DNA of 64,000 bases from Campylorhamphus procurvoides. Taxonomy: Eukaryota > Chordata > Aves > Passeriformes > Dendrocolaptidae. Positions 13,256 to 26,200 of this stretch are shown here, one piece after another (position 1 is the first letter of the stretch; each line of letters opens with the position of its first letter). The stretch covers positions 1,820,716 through 1,884,715 of the forward strand of contig WBMV01001237.1 in NCBI GenBank assembly GCA_013396655.1, read 5' to 3'. The notes under the pieces are model-generated. The model did no database searches, was not told the DNA's origin, and was given only the letters and a program-made list of their open reading frames with translations. The position numbers and the translations under genes are program-made.

Positions 13256-13322
13256 GGTGGGTTAGAACCAGATGACCATTGAAGGTCCCTTCCAACCCAA
13301 CCCATTCTGTGATTCTATGATT
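13256..13322 (+). mobile_element. CR1 LINE, very short 3' tail fragment
   Basis: The stretch shows 'gtgggttagaaccagatgac', then 'aaggtcccttccaaccca' and 'cattctgtgattctatga', the terminal 60-70 bp of an avian CR1 with two copies of the tail octamer (attctgtg, attctatg). Upstream of 13256 the match to CR1 fades, so this is either an extreme 5' truncation or a decayed older copy. It lies on the + strand. The 172-codon minus-strand open frame at 12942-13460 runs across it antisense, which argues against that frame being a gene. Confidence 0.85.
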
Positions 13323-16300
13323 TGATGGGACCCAAGACAGCCTTGCAGAAGGATCATTTCTCTCTGCCCTGTGCTGCTGAGTCCTGCTGGGAGGATGGAC
13401 CATAGGGCTGGAAACCCAGAGGCAGCAACAGAGAAACCCCAGTGTGGTTTTAAGAAACAAAAGCTGAAGAGTTTCAGCAGATGACAGACAAAGTGCTCCT
13501 GCTCTTACAAAAAATGAAAAGAAAAAAGAAGCTAATAAAATATATGAAGATTAATTTATGTTGGGAAAATATAAGTAGAGGAAATTGGATGAATCCCCTT
13601 CCTCAAAAGACCCAACTTTGATCCTTAAAATCTTTCAGTAAGTTTAAATTAACTACAAGTAATCGCTATTCACCACTGCAGCCTTTTCTTCACCCTCGAA
13701 ACCTCACTTAAGGCTTTGATCTCATTCATACCCAGCTAATTTCATTCTGCTAAAATATTACAGATTGCTTTGATAAAGTCTTCCTGTGCTTCTCTGTTTT
13801 AGAGGTTTAACTTCAATAGCACCACTCAATACAGCCACTAAGTTGGAGCCACATTTGCAAAGCAGAATCTATAGATCACTTTATCTGTGAAGATATTATT
13901 TTGCTGAAAAATATGAAGGTTTCCTGATCAGTTTATTAGACCTGTAATTATCCAAAGCCAAGCCAATTATGTCAGAAAAAGAACAAATTGCCTAGACTAA
14001 TGTTAGAGGGCTCCAACCAGAAAGTCTTCCTTTTCACACTGACTGGCCAGCAAACATTTACCTTTATATTTTTATGATCCTGTATTTAGCCAAGTATGAA
14101 TGAACCTTTAGGAAAGAAGCCATTAAAGTGCAATTATATATTTGTCCATTCATTCTCTTGTCCAGCCCCTCTCCAAACCAGCTACAAAGGTTTAACACAG
14201 AGACAGAACCAAAAGCTGACAGAGACAGCTGGGGGCTTTCCAAGCTGAAAACTTGCTGCTCCGTGGGCTACAGAGTCAACGTGGCATCAGGAAATGGGAC
14301 TTGCCCGTCAAAGGGATTCTGGCAATGCTCATTTTGTTACTGTTCTCGTGGCAGTGTGAACTCAGACACAGTGATCACAAACTGGAGGCAGGAGAAAAGG
14401 GTGATATAATCCTGCTACTCTTCTGAAGCCAAAACTTGATTATGGCAGAGCTTTTCACAGAACAAGGGCTGTGAAAATATGCAAACCACATAAAATAAAA
14501 TGATACAAATAAAAAAAGAAATAGTTTATTCCCAGTCTGTATATGCACCATTCACCAGTCCATTGAAGTGTCTTTTTATTTCAGAGCTACAATTGACAAT
14601 AGTTGTAATAAATCCAATAAAGTGGGCTCCATTCCATCAGCCAGTGGAAGTGACAGTAATTGTCTGTCTCAGGAGAGACTCCCAGGACAAACAGAACTTC
14701 TCCAAGAAATGAAGAACAAGATTACACAGGACTGAATTCAATGACAGAATACCACTTAACTTCAGTAAGCATAAGCAAGTCTCCTCGTGAAAAGAAGACA
14801 AAGGCTACAAATTTGAAACAGAAACTGCATTTGTGTTCTTCATTTTTCATTTTCTTATAAATGGAGCTGAGAAAGGGAGACTTTCTCCTGAAGAACACAA
14901 ATCATTTCCATGGTATTGCTTGGGAATGAAGTATCAACAGTGAAATCAAAGGGATGGCAGATTACATAAACTGCAAAATCTGCTCCAACGTGTTTGCAAT
15001 AAAGAAATTCTTCCAAAGTAAGACAACATTCTAAATGCAATACAGCTAGATCACACCATCACAAATGTAAATAAATAAACAAATAAATTAAATGCACATT
15101 TTTTAAAGCAGCAGATGTGCTGACATGCTAAGCATTAAAATGGTGATGTTACTTTTAAAAAAAAAGAGTACTGCATTTCTCCAGAGGATATCAATGAACA
15201 TCTACTATAGAGCAGTGTATCTGAACTGTGCTGCATCTGCCTTCTTCTGGAGGGTATAAAGTCTGCCAGGAGCTAGTAATAGCATTTTAGTTTTTGCAAG
15301 TCCCAGCCCAGGGAAACCAAGAGCAAGCAGGAACAGCCTGTGAGAATGCCATTCCCCCACGAGAAGGAAAGCTGAATATAACAGAAGAGCATCTTGATAA
15401 TTTCACGAATTGCTACTCTAAGGAGAAATTCTACTCTGCTGAATGCAGTACAGGAGTTTACATGGATTTATATGAGATTGTGATAATAGAACGTTCAGCA
15501 AACGACTTCTAACTGCTCACTTTCCATTTAATCAGATATTTTTCCAGAAAAATATTTTGGGGCATTACACATAAGAAAAATAGTGTTCCTAGCACCTCTT
15601 CAAAAAGTACTATAAAGATGGAATATGTCTTGAAAGCAGTATCTGAAGCTATTCTTGGAAATACCTATCTTGTCTTTAATTTTTTCTGAGGGTGGCAACA
15701 CTCAAACAATAAAAATAACTGATTCCTGAGCACTGAGAAGTGTTTTTTCTCTGTGTATAATGTCCTCACTTGGTGTGTTTATGTCACAGAGGTGCCAGTG
15801 TGAGCAAGGAACAATTTGCTGGCCTGAGTATTTCAGCAGAAAGAGTCACAGGAAAAATTTCAATATTACTGCCATTAAAGAACATCATAAAAATATTATT
15901 TCCTTCCTCAAACATATGAATCAAATGCCAAAACTCCAGAATATCTCCATCTCACTGCACAAACATGTATCTATATCAGATTCTTCTAATTTAGGTTTGG
16001 ATTCAGTTTTTCTTTTAATTGCAGGGGCCCAGATTGTAAATCTGTTCTATGGGAGATTGCAAGTTTATTTCTATATAATATATATAATGCAAATACTGTC
16101 AGTGCTGAAAAAATTAGCCTTTTTTTGTTCTGTCAGCTTGTGAAGTATCATCAGCTACACCCATTTGACAATCCTCTAGTGAAGGGAAAGAGGCAAAATA
16201 GTAATCAGAGAGATATGATATTATAATCTCAAGCTGGATGTTTGACTACCATGAAAAGAAACATTTTCCAAATACTTGTGAAAGTTGTAATGTTGAAAAG

Positions 16301-17878
16301 ATGAAAAATCATGAAAAACATTCAGAATGAAGAGAAGAATTGACATTTCATAAACTGCCTTGTGCTGCTGCTCTGCTAAGTGCAAGCAGTGACATTCAGC
16401 CTGTGTTTTCCCAGTATATTCAGACTCAAGTCAGTAGTAAAATCAAATCTTGGTGTCATATTAAAAGATATTCTTAAGTATCTACAAAGTAATTAAGAAG
16501 ATCTTCTTCCATCACAGTACATTTGGATTATATGCTGTCTGCCCATCAAGCAGAGTGTGCAATACTAAAACGTGCCACAAAGCCGGAACGTTTAAGATTT
16601 TGGAAAATCTGTTGAAGGAGATCTTCAGGATAAAGCCTGGAGTAATAAACATGGCAAGCTTTGGAAATGCTGACTGTGTGGAGCATCTTCACTGCTGCAA
16701 GCCCCTGAGATGCAGAGGGCAGGGAACATGTAACTCCCACGTGTGTGCAAAAACACTGGAGAAGTCTTATTTCAGACACTTTCAGATGTCTGTAAAGCCA
16801 AATTGGCATAAGGAAGTTCTTTTATTGTAGTCTGAAATGCCTCCTTTGCTTATTCACCCCACAGACATTGACCTACCTGCTGCTCTCACTGGTATCCGCT
16901 TCACTTCCATTATTGAGTCCCTTTAAAATAAGCTAAATGGGGAACTATTTGATGTCTCCTGAACGAGCTATTTCTAACAGGAACATCATCCTGAAAGAAG
17001 CCGTGCCACCCAGGAAACCCTCAGACCCAGCAGACATCAAAGAGAGAGTGCAGTGGTGCTGCCACTCCCTGCTCAGCAAGAACCATTCACACACCCAGGC
17101 TTTGCTTTCCTCCAGCTCTGGCTATTCCTGCATCAGCAATGGCAGAAAAACCAGGCCAGGGGGGTTTCCTGATTCTGCTCTCCTCTCTGGAAAGCCAGCA
17201 GCTCGTGGGCTCTGCTGGAGACAACAAACCATGTTCTGGCAGCAGCAGCTCCTCCAGCCATGGCCACAGTCTCACCACAGAGGGTTTCTGAGCAGTTTGC
17301 TCTTCTCTCTTACTTTGGCACACGTGTGAGTATCTGCCCATGTGTCATTATCCAGCACATAGAGATCTAAGCACTGCTGGAGGCACCAAGGACTTTTTAA
17401 CTGGTTTTCAAACTGCAAATGTGTGTTGAGGTGAACACACACAGCCAAGGGAGCTAAAAAACCACAGGTCTCACAGTTCCTTCCCACTATTCCAGGGCAC
17501 ATTTCGGGGTGCCCTCTTTGCCTTTCCTGTGCCCTACTTTCACACACTAAATGGGCTATCTTGGCATCGCTCTGATTACACCTCCCTGCTGCTGGCAGTC
17601 TCACCATCCAGATTATCTCCATTCTCTGAAGCAGCAATGGTCTCTGCTGATCCTGCCAAGGAGCTGTAAAGACTCCAGGTAATCTTGGAGCACTGATCTT
17701 GCAGCAGTTTGGGGCTGACATGAGCAAAACCCACGACTTTAACAAAGAGCATCGAACAAACCAAACTGTTTCTAAGAAGCTGCAGGAAAAACAGGAGATA
17801 AGGAGGCAGACATGAGTGTACAGGACAGATAAAGTGATTAAAGGAAGGGTGCTCAGCAGTAATAAAAGGTATGTCTTC
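13323..17878. other. Noncoding stretch with one GC-richer patch
   Basis: AT-rich up to about 16.9 kb. The patch 16937-17345 is GC-richer and open on both strands (130 codons plus, 84 codons minus), and a 157-codon minus frame runs on to 17745. None has a recognisable domain; the opposing frames in the same DNA suggest composition rather than coding. Confidence 0.55.
15068..15092 (+). repeat. Imperfect (AAAT)n microsatellite
   Basis: Five to six AAAT units with one AAAC interruption. Short and impure, so probably not highly polymorphic. Confidence 0.7.
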
Positions 17879-17892
17879 TTTTTTTTTTTTTT
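17879..17892 (+). repeat. T14 homopolymer
   Basis: Uninterrupted run of T. No retroposon body recognised on its complementary side. Confidence 0.75.
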
Positions 17893-18564
17893 AATTCAGT
17901 AGTAATTCCAGATAGTCTCTGAGATTTCTTGCCATGACAAACCTCACACTGCTCCTTAAAATTCCCATTTGGTTATTTATCAGTTTAACTGACAAAAGAC
18001 ATACAAAAAGGTCTTTAGCAAAAAAACCCAACGATAAAAGTCTCAATGCATGAAATAACAGGTATTTCTTCCACTGTAATATTTGAAATATCACAGTGGC
18101 TGCAAAGAGGATTTGAATGTTTAAAGGGTAGGGTTATCCAACTATCCCTTCTTCTGTGATAATCTCAGTGTGTATGCATATGTAGAACAAGAGAATGTCA
18201 TTCCTTTGAATAAAAACAACCAAAATATCCTTTACTATCTAATTGTAATGGTTTCTGCATATGCAAGAGGAACAAACCTGCTGGAACAAATATTCAACCT
18301 GTCAAGAATAGCACTTGATGTCAGAATTCTGAAGTGTGGATGAAATGACAGACCAACAGAGGGAAACTGATGAGAGATTAATGAGATGTGTTCCATGCAG
18401 TCATAAAAGTACTTGAAATAAGAAACAAGGAAATGGAGGGGAAAAAAAGAGAAAAAAAACAGAGAGAAAGGAGCTGCTTTCTGAGCCTTCAGTTGTGATC
18501 CTGGGAAAGGTGAGTGATACAGAATTTTACTGAGAAATTTCAGAAACTCTGGATGTATGTACAT

Positions 18565-19180
18565 TTACCTTTGACTAGTCGTGAGCTCCAACACTTGTAA
18601 TGCAATATTTGGGGCACCCCCTCTATTTCTTTGGCCTGACACCAGTCCAAGGTAGCCACACCCCCCCCCATTTGCCAAAGCACCAGCACGTGCATTGCTG
18701 CAGAAAGCAAATATGCACAGCTTCATGTATGTGCCAACCAGCTGCAGAGGAATCCCCTCTGGCAGGTTAATACAGCCCTTAGTTGGATTTATTGATTTCC
18801 TTCCAGCCCATTGTGGCTCAGAGCAGTAATGATGACTCTGTGACTTTGCTCTTCCATTGGCATTGCCCTCCATTGCTCACTAACACCCATTCCCATCGTG
18901 TGTCACCCTGTGTGCCAGGCACTGAGGAGCACCCAAGACCAAGTGCCAACTTCTGCTTGCTCAGTGAACATCCCCAGTGCCTGCTCACCTGCTGGCACAC
19001 AACTCTCAGCAGGAGGATGGCTCAGAATTGGAAGGGAGGGAGTGCTGCCCTTGTCCAGAGGAAGGGATAGCTCCTTACAGCTGTCCCACTGCAGGGAACA
19101 GCAATGGTCAGGCCCATGGGACATCTTTGTGTCCTTGTGGGTTGTCTCCTTCAGAGATCTCAATTGCAAAATTCTCGTCA
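18565..19180. other. GC-richer patch with overlapping open frames on both strands
   Basis: At least six overlapping frames (three plus, three minus) are open here, the longest being 173 codons on plus (18977-19498). The last part of that frame leaves the patch and ends in a hydrophobic run near its C-terminus. No domain is recognisable. Being open in several frames is what high G+C with few stop codons produces. An old, unrecognised repeat is an alternative. Confidence 0.45.
18661..18669 (+). repeat. C9 homopolymer
   Basis: A C9 run, the longest C run seen in the window, inside the GC-richer patch at 18565-19180. Likely to cause sequencing length errors. Confidence 0.65.
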
Positions 19181-20054
19181 CTTCTACAGAATTACTTCAG
19201 TATTTATCAGCTCTTCTTAAATATGGAAGTGAAAAAGGATAATTCACAGAATTATTATTTCAGAGCAAGAAGAAATCATAGAGAAAATAGAGCCTGGTGT
19301 GAGGTTCAGCACAGGTCCTGGATAGACAGCCTAGAGGTACTAGACTGTGGAAATACAAGGATTAAAGAATTAAGAAGAGAAATAATATGTGAAAGTCCTC
19401 ATTTTCTTCTAGCTATTTGTATGTGTATGTTTTTAACAACAGTTTTCCTCGTCAAGAGCCTTAATTTGAAAAGAAATAATACCACTTCTGATCAATGAAG
19501 TAACAAAAAAACGGCTTCATAGAGGCACAGTGAAGGAAACTGAAATATTGTTCAAGTAGAGGAAATAAAATAAAATGCACCTTCATAGCGAGACTCCTCG
19601 TACATTCTTATTTGTTGCCATTGTTTTTCTTCACATAAAATGGCCTTGGCTGTAAACTTAAATTTTAAAAAAGGCAAAGAAATAGCACATTTGCTGCTGT
19701 CTTGCATTTCGTACTGGCTTATTTATGGATTTTTTTTTTTACCTCACAAGTTTAATGGAATTTTTACTGTGACTTTATAGCTGTGTGATTTATAATACAT
19801 CAAACAAGTCAAATCAATCAGTAAAGGCCTAAAAATCAGCACAGGTTGAGATGGTTCCCTTAAAACAAATCATTACAGCTGTTAGAACTCAAACATACAT
19901 AGCAAGGATTGACCACTAATGTGAGTTATTTTAAAATCTCATTTTCTTGGTAAGAAATGCTGCCCTTTGTATATAACTTTTTAATGATCTAATAAAACCA
20001 TCTGCAGAAATACAGCCTGAAACATAGTTTTCCTTGCATATATCTGCCAAAGAG
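19181..20054. other. Noncoding stretch, nothing distinctive
   Basis: AT-rich sequence with a T11 run at 19730-19740. No gene or named repeat seen. Confidence 0.6.
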
Positions 20055-20230
20055 CTCTTTAAATACTCTATACCATTCTTTTAAAGGGAACCTACCCCTG
20101 TTCTCATTGACATGGACAGTTAATCCTTTTTAAATACTCCACACTATTATTTAAGTACTATACTGGTCTTTGAACATGCTGTACTATTCCTTTAAAGGAA
20201 CATATTCTCATTGTTATGGAAACTTAAACC
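20055..20230. repeat. Degenerate internal repeat, two long copies and one partial
   Basis: Copy A (20058-20125) starts 'tttaaatactctatacc', passes 'ttcttttaaagggaac' and ends 'gttctcattgacatgg'. Copy C (20169-20230), offset by about 111 bp, starts 'tttgaacatgctgtac', passes 'ttcctttaaaggaac' and ends 'attctcattgttatgg'. Between them, partial copy B (20129-20160) repeats only the first part ('tttaaatactccacac'). The shared blocks keep the same order, so this is a true direct repeat rather than random similarity. The period is irregular (71 then 40 bp). I cannot match it to a known element. Confidence 0.6.
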
Positions 20231-23200
20231 AGCTTTTTAATTGGCACATCTCTTTCAGTGAGCTTAAGAAATAGTTATTCCTATTACATTCCAAATATAA
20301 TCACATATAGGGGAGGCTCTTTTACCTTACAGACAAGTAAATCTCAGCAGGAAGAGAAGCATCAAAAAGGTTTAAAGGAAGAAAAAAAGTCAGATAATTC
20401 TGTACCTGAAGGGTACAACTTCAGGAGTTTATGACTGTAAATGACAGACAAGCACAGAGTTGTATTACACTCTATGAATGGCAATTTTAATTTCTTATAA
20501 TAAAATTAACTTTTTTTTTCAAGCTAGAACTACATTTTGATAGTTGCCAATTTAACACAATCACCCAATAAGACCTGTCAATTTGAATAGCCTCCATAAT
20601 CATGAATATTTTATGGATGTCTGTGGAAGAGCCTCTGCCACCAGCTAAGGTCACCTTGAGAAATAACTATGTAATAAATAGCAAAAAGAACTTTTCTCAG
20701 TCCACTCGATACAACAGACCAACATTACACCCCACTACAAAGAATAAATGGCATTTCACCTTTCACTCTAAGCAAACAAATCTGTAGCATCCAAAACTCC
20801 GTTAACCTTGTTACATTTGCAATACTTCCTTGCCTTTTTCTTTTGGACACCAGTCCAGGGGATTTGTCAAGTGATTGGTCATGTTTTTCCCCAGTTATCA
20901 GAATACTCTGAGAACTACACCATCACATGGACATGGTTAATAGTAGTTTACACTAAAGCCAGAACAGAGATCTGTGTTGTTGTGCTTGGGTTTGATGAGT
21001 GCTCAGTGGAGCTCCCTGCAGCTACAGCAGAACCTCTGACAGACCCTCGGGAGCTGCAGGTAGGACAGAGATTTCCTTTTGAGCACCGTTTTGCATAATG
21101 ACAGCTACTTTGGTGTTCTCCTGTTTCACTTTATCTCACTGAATGTCCTGACGCTGATGTGGGGTTTGTTCATTATTTTTCCCCTCAGAAACACTGTTTT
21201 GGCAGCATTTGTGTGGATCCTTTAGCTCCTGTCAGAGTCTTACTCTCCATCCTCCCAAAGATGAGCATCTGCACTGCAGGAATGTTTACTCAGAGTTTTT
21301 GTTTGTTTGTGGCAACAAAGTGCTAATGAATGACAGAACGTCTGTGCAAACGGAACAGCCTAGCTCTGAAATCCCTACCACGATGTGCAGAGATGTCATT
21401 AGGTAATTAGAGAGCAGCACTTGGATTTCCTCTGGAATGCAGGACCCCCTTGCTGCTGGATTGTCACCACAGGGAGCAAGCACATTGCTGGCCAACCATT
21501 CCCCAGCACTCCTGTTGACATCAGGATTTCCTCTCAGGCAGAACTCTGAGCCACACACACAGCAAATGATCCTCCTGCTCTCACAATGTCTCTGGAAATC
21601 CATAGAGCTGCAATTCCTCAGATGGAAAGGAGTGAGCCTGAGATGAGACGTGATGCAACCACTGACCAGGCACCACTGCACCATCCAGCCCAGTCACTTC
21701 TGTCCAGCACACGCTGACTAATTCTGTCTGCTCGGGTTCATCTCAGGGATTATTTCCAATTGCTGTTAAATCTGCTATTAACACAAATTTTAAAAGCTTC
21801 ACTTGGGAACATATAAGGGGTTTCTTTATTTTTAAGGGTGCTTTTTTCATAAATACTTTTAGTCCAGGTAGACACAAAAAGGCACAGAACATGCACGCTG
21901 GCTCCACATTTATGTTTCAGCCATCAGATTCTCCCTATGGAATGGGTTTTCCTTCAAATAATTTTACCTGGGATTCCCAAAGCTGACTGTTACAACCTCA
22001 GCCTCCCTGAAATTCATATTTGAATTTTTTTTCTTATGAATAAAAGTCAATGAGTACAACACAGTTTAATCAATGATGTCTTAGATCTGTAAGATTGGAA
22101 GATAAATAATTTCTTGATGACTATGTGAAGAGAAAATGAAACAGTACACACATGAGTATTGTTGGCATCATATTTTGACACACGTAATTTAGTCATGATT
22201 ATCTAACACATTTTTGGCACCTGGTCACACCTGAGGGAGCTCATGTTAAGGCAGGCACTCTTAGGTGATTTTTAAAATTGAACTACTACAGACACTTTCC
22301 TTCTGATGATAAAGATATTCTGCTTACCAGTGACAGTGAAACATTACCAAAACAATAAATACAATCTTATATTCAATTTTTAAAGATTTTTAGTCCTGTC
22401 TCATATCATACTGATAAAAATTTGGGCATTTAAACTCCAGTACTGAAAGGTGAGAAGTGGTGAAAATGGTCATCAGCTTCTCTGCCTGGGATCTCGCTGT
22501 ATGTCTGAGTAAGAAACAGAACTGATTTGATTCATCTAACATTTCACGTTCTTTAGTTCTGAATTCACTTGTAAAAGAGCAAGTGGATGAAATTCTCTTC
22601 CATTATTCCTTTCTAGGAAGTTTTCACTACATAATTACATTATAAGTGCTGGTGAATGTGCCAAACTGTGATGGAAGCAGAGTGAATAGACTGAAGGAAG
22701 GATTAGCAGCTTGTTATATGAATGCAAATGGAAGTAAAGAACTCTTTAATCTCCACTCTTGGAAAGAAAAAAAATAAAAGCACAAAACCCCACACACGAA
22801 CCAAAAAAGTCTCTGTAATTCAAAGTATATTGAGTGGTTTGTTCCTTTGTCTTTTTTTCCCGTTTCACCTGAAATAATCTACTTGAATGAAGTTGTGGGG
22901 ATTACTGCACTAACTTCTAGGAGCTTGGCAAACAGCAGGTTCTCTATCACACTGCTTACTGAACACGAGGGTCTGCTAAAATCACATTTAGAAAGTCAGG
23001 TTTCTTTCTAAAGGTCCAATCTCTTGTGAGTCTGCTGTTCCCCACCCTCTCCCCAGTGGTGCAGGACACACATCCTCCAATCCACCTCTGCTGTGAATCC
23101 ATTACCTCGACAAACATCCACACCAACTGAAAAATAACTATACAAACTTAAGTGAGGGTTTATTAATAGTTTGTTTAGGACATTTTCGCCAAATATTGTT

Positions 23201-26200
23201 CTTTTCTGGGGATTTTAAGACTGTTATGCTGAGGATCCTATGGACAGGTGTGTAACTGGGCAGAGTGAATTCTACACTGAGCGAGGCTTTGGTCATGGAA
23301 TGTTAATTAACTCAGAACTGAAGACATTTTTCCTGCATTGGCTGTGATAACGTAGCAGAAGAACCACATGGAAATAAAAGGTGGAAAGAACCAAAATAGA
23401 GAAAAGTTGGAAAGTCTTCTTCAAACTATTTAAAATCTATTTCAGACACCCACACACAGAGGGAGATCCTACAAATCCCTTAGGAAGATGCTGCTTGTGA
23501 AGTCCTCAGAGGCAGTTTTACATGAGGCTTCTTCCTGTTCAACCTCTGAAGTCCATTCCTCGCCTGGTTTGGGGTGTCTGCCTGGGAGGGAATGGGCAAC
23601 CATGACCCACTGGGGTGATCTCAGCTGCAGCCTGTGCTCTGCCCAGGGCTGAGACCCCTGCAAAACAGAGCATGGCAGGGGGAAATCAGCTTAACTGACT
23701 TGGGGTTGCACACAGCTATGGATCCCAGAGATCCACTGCTGTTAGATAAATATTTCATATCCTCTCACTGGGGAGACAGGCAAATGCATTGCTTTTTTCC
23801 TTAGTTATAGCTTGTTTTATATGAAATCTGTAGGTTCCTGGGTCTGCCTAGCTTTGTTTTCTCCTGGAGGACACAGACTCTGGTGGCCTGATCTAAAGAG
23901 GATTTACAGGTAGCGAGGATAACAGTGAATCAACACAACTCTCTGAATCTCATGTTTCCCTCTTCCAGGTCCTGGTGCATAATAAAACAGGCTCTAAGGT
24001 TCTGATCAAAAGCTCTGAGAGTTCCACAGTAAAACCCAGTGACTGCAGGTGAGCGTGACATTGCAAGAATATGTCATGTTGTATTTGTCTTTCTTGGTCT
24101 AGATTAAAGAAGCAGCAACCCTCCGACCGGAAATACACGCATTAGTAAAGTGGGGCCAAAACTGGGCCTTAAAATAAAATGTATTTATTGTTGTAGTGTT
24201 TTAAATGCGAGCAATTAAATTATTCATGCCCATCAGAAAATGATCCCAATTCAGCACCTGCAGTCTCTGTTTTTTACGAGAGACAGAGAAAGAAAATACC
24301 CTTTCTTGTGAAATATTCAGATATTTCAGATGCCTAATAAAAATGCAGGTATATTGTCTCCATGTTACTTATCTTGAAAGGAGGATGATGTTGAGACAAT
24401 AAACTGTTTAAAAATAAATCCTTTTCTGACAATCCACTAAACAATGGGGAATATATTCATCTCCATTTGCCTTCCTCACTGGCAGTAAAAACTAATAGAC
24501 AACACAGTCATCAGAATTATTTTGTGACAATTCCACAGAGGTTTAGCTAATTCTTTTCAAGTCCATTTTATTAGGCAGGAAAAAAAATTAAGTCAAATCC
24601 TGATTTAATAAGTGGTGGATTTGAATAAATTACTCTAGTTGTGCGTTCAGTGAACTTTAAACGAATTGTTCCACAATCCATTGCCAAGCAACTAGAACAT
24701 ATCCTTAGGAAGTTCAACAACACACTTTGATTAAATTGGTAGGGTGAACAAACAGTTTACTGGGAACTTCAGGCTTATAAAATGAAGATTTACAAAAGTG
24801 GAGTTTTCCTCATTAATTCTATCAATCACCAATAAATAGAGGCTTACGCTTAATAAACTGATAAAATCACGTTCAGTCTAAATCATTTGTATTTCTGATA
24901 ATGTGTTTGCCCAGGATGCTGATGGCATTTTGAGACTTTGGAAATATTACAACTCTGTCTTTAGCTTGAGACAACTACAAGAGTTAAATCAACTTTTCTT
25001 ATAAACACCCTGTAGAACTTACTATAATAGCTAATAGAAACTGCTAAGAAATTATATTTGGTGGCAGAAAAACAGTCAGAACTTCTTTTTCAAACTATTA
25101 ATGCGTCTCAAGTTTATTATCTCGGGTCTTTGACCCATTGCAATATGAACGAGAGAAGTGGTTGCACCCTGAGAATGTCTGCTTGAATCAGGGGAGCAAA
25201 ATTACCAACAATTTTAAGTATCGAAAATAGGGTTCTAATGAAACAAGGGGTTTGAATATTACTTCTTTAAGACAGAATTTGGGAAGGTCCTCACTGTGTT
25301 ATGTATTTAGAACAACCTTGCTAATTCTCTGGAGGGAAATGAGGTTGGGGAGTCTTCCAGCTCTACAGGTATGAAATGATTACAGGCTGATTTACTGAAA
25401 GTTTTGATATTTTGGCTTGCAGTTTGGGTAATATGAAAATTTTATCCTAGTCTAGAAGTTTAAAATCCCCATTTCCTACTGTTTTCATTATGGTCTTCAC
25501 TATTCATACACCACAGTTCCTGGGTCTGACCGCCTGGCTTGCAATGGACGAAGTCAGGAAACAACAACCTCTCAGCTCTTCACAGTAACAAATTCCCACA
25601 TCGAGGAATAATGTAAAAATTCAATTTGAATCAGTTCTCCTCACTCTGGATTTTTAAAAGCTCAACAGTTAAAGTCATTCCACATTACTCTTGGTAACTA
25701 CAGGATTACAGAGGGGTAAAAAGTTCAGGCTCAATCCAGTGGACCCACTCCATTCTGCGAAAATAGCCAATTTAGAGCTATTATGAGAAAATAACTTTCA
25801 TTAAGCTTTCATCATTTGTAGTCTACTACAGACCATCTCAGCTTTCTAAAATGTCAACATCTGAAAGTACCATCATTCTTCATTATGCTGGAGGGGAAAA
25901 AATAGATCAAATGGAAACGAAGAACTCTCACTTTCAGATAAGCAGAGAACGCCAAGGATAATTCCACAGTGAAAATGAGGAGCTAATGCCTTAGCACTCA
26001 CATGCACTCCAACTATTTATGCCAATAGAAGCAAGAACATACTCGCAGGTAAAAATTGTATATATTTGATTGCATCTCTCTCCTGTCATCATTCATGTGA
26101 ACCTCATTAGGTTGTCATTTTGTTCTGGTCAAGGACTATATCATCATTTATCACCCAAGACTAGCCAGGCAATGCTCATGAAAGATACCACAGGATGACA

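Noticed and set aside
12942..13460. 172-codon open frame on the minus strand
   Set aside because: It runs antisense through the CR1 tail at 13256-13322, and the rest of the peptide is unfamiliar.
17272..17745. 157-codon minus-strand frame, overlapped by a 130-codon plus-strand frame at 16937-17329
   Set aside because: Opposing frames in a GC-richer patch, no domain, no splice-site framework. Best explained by composition.
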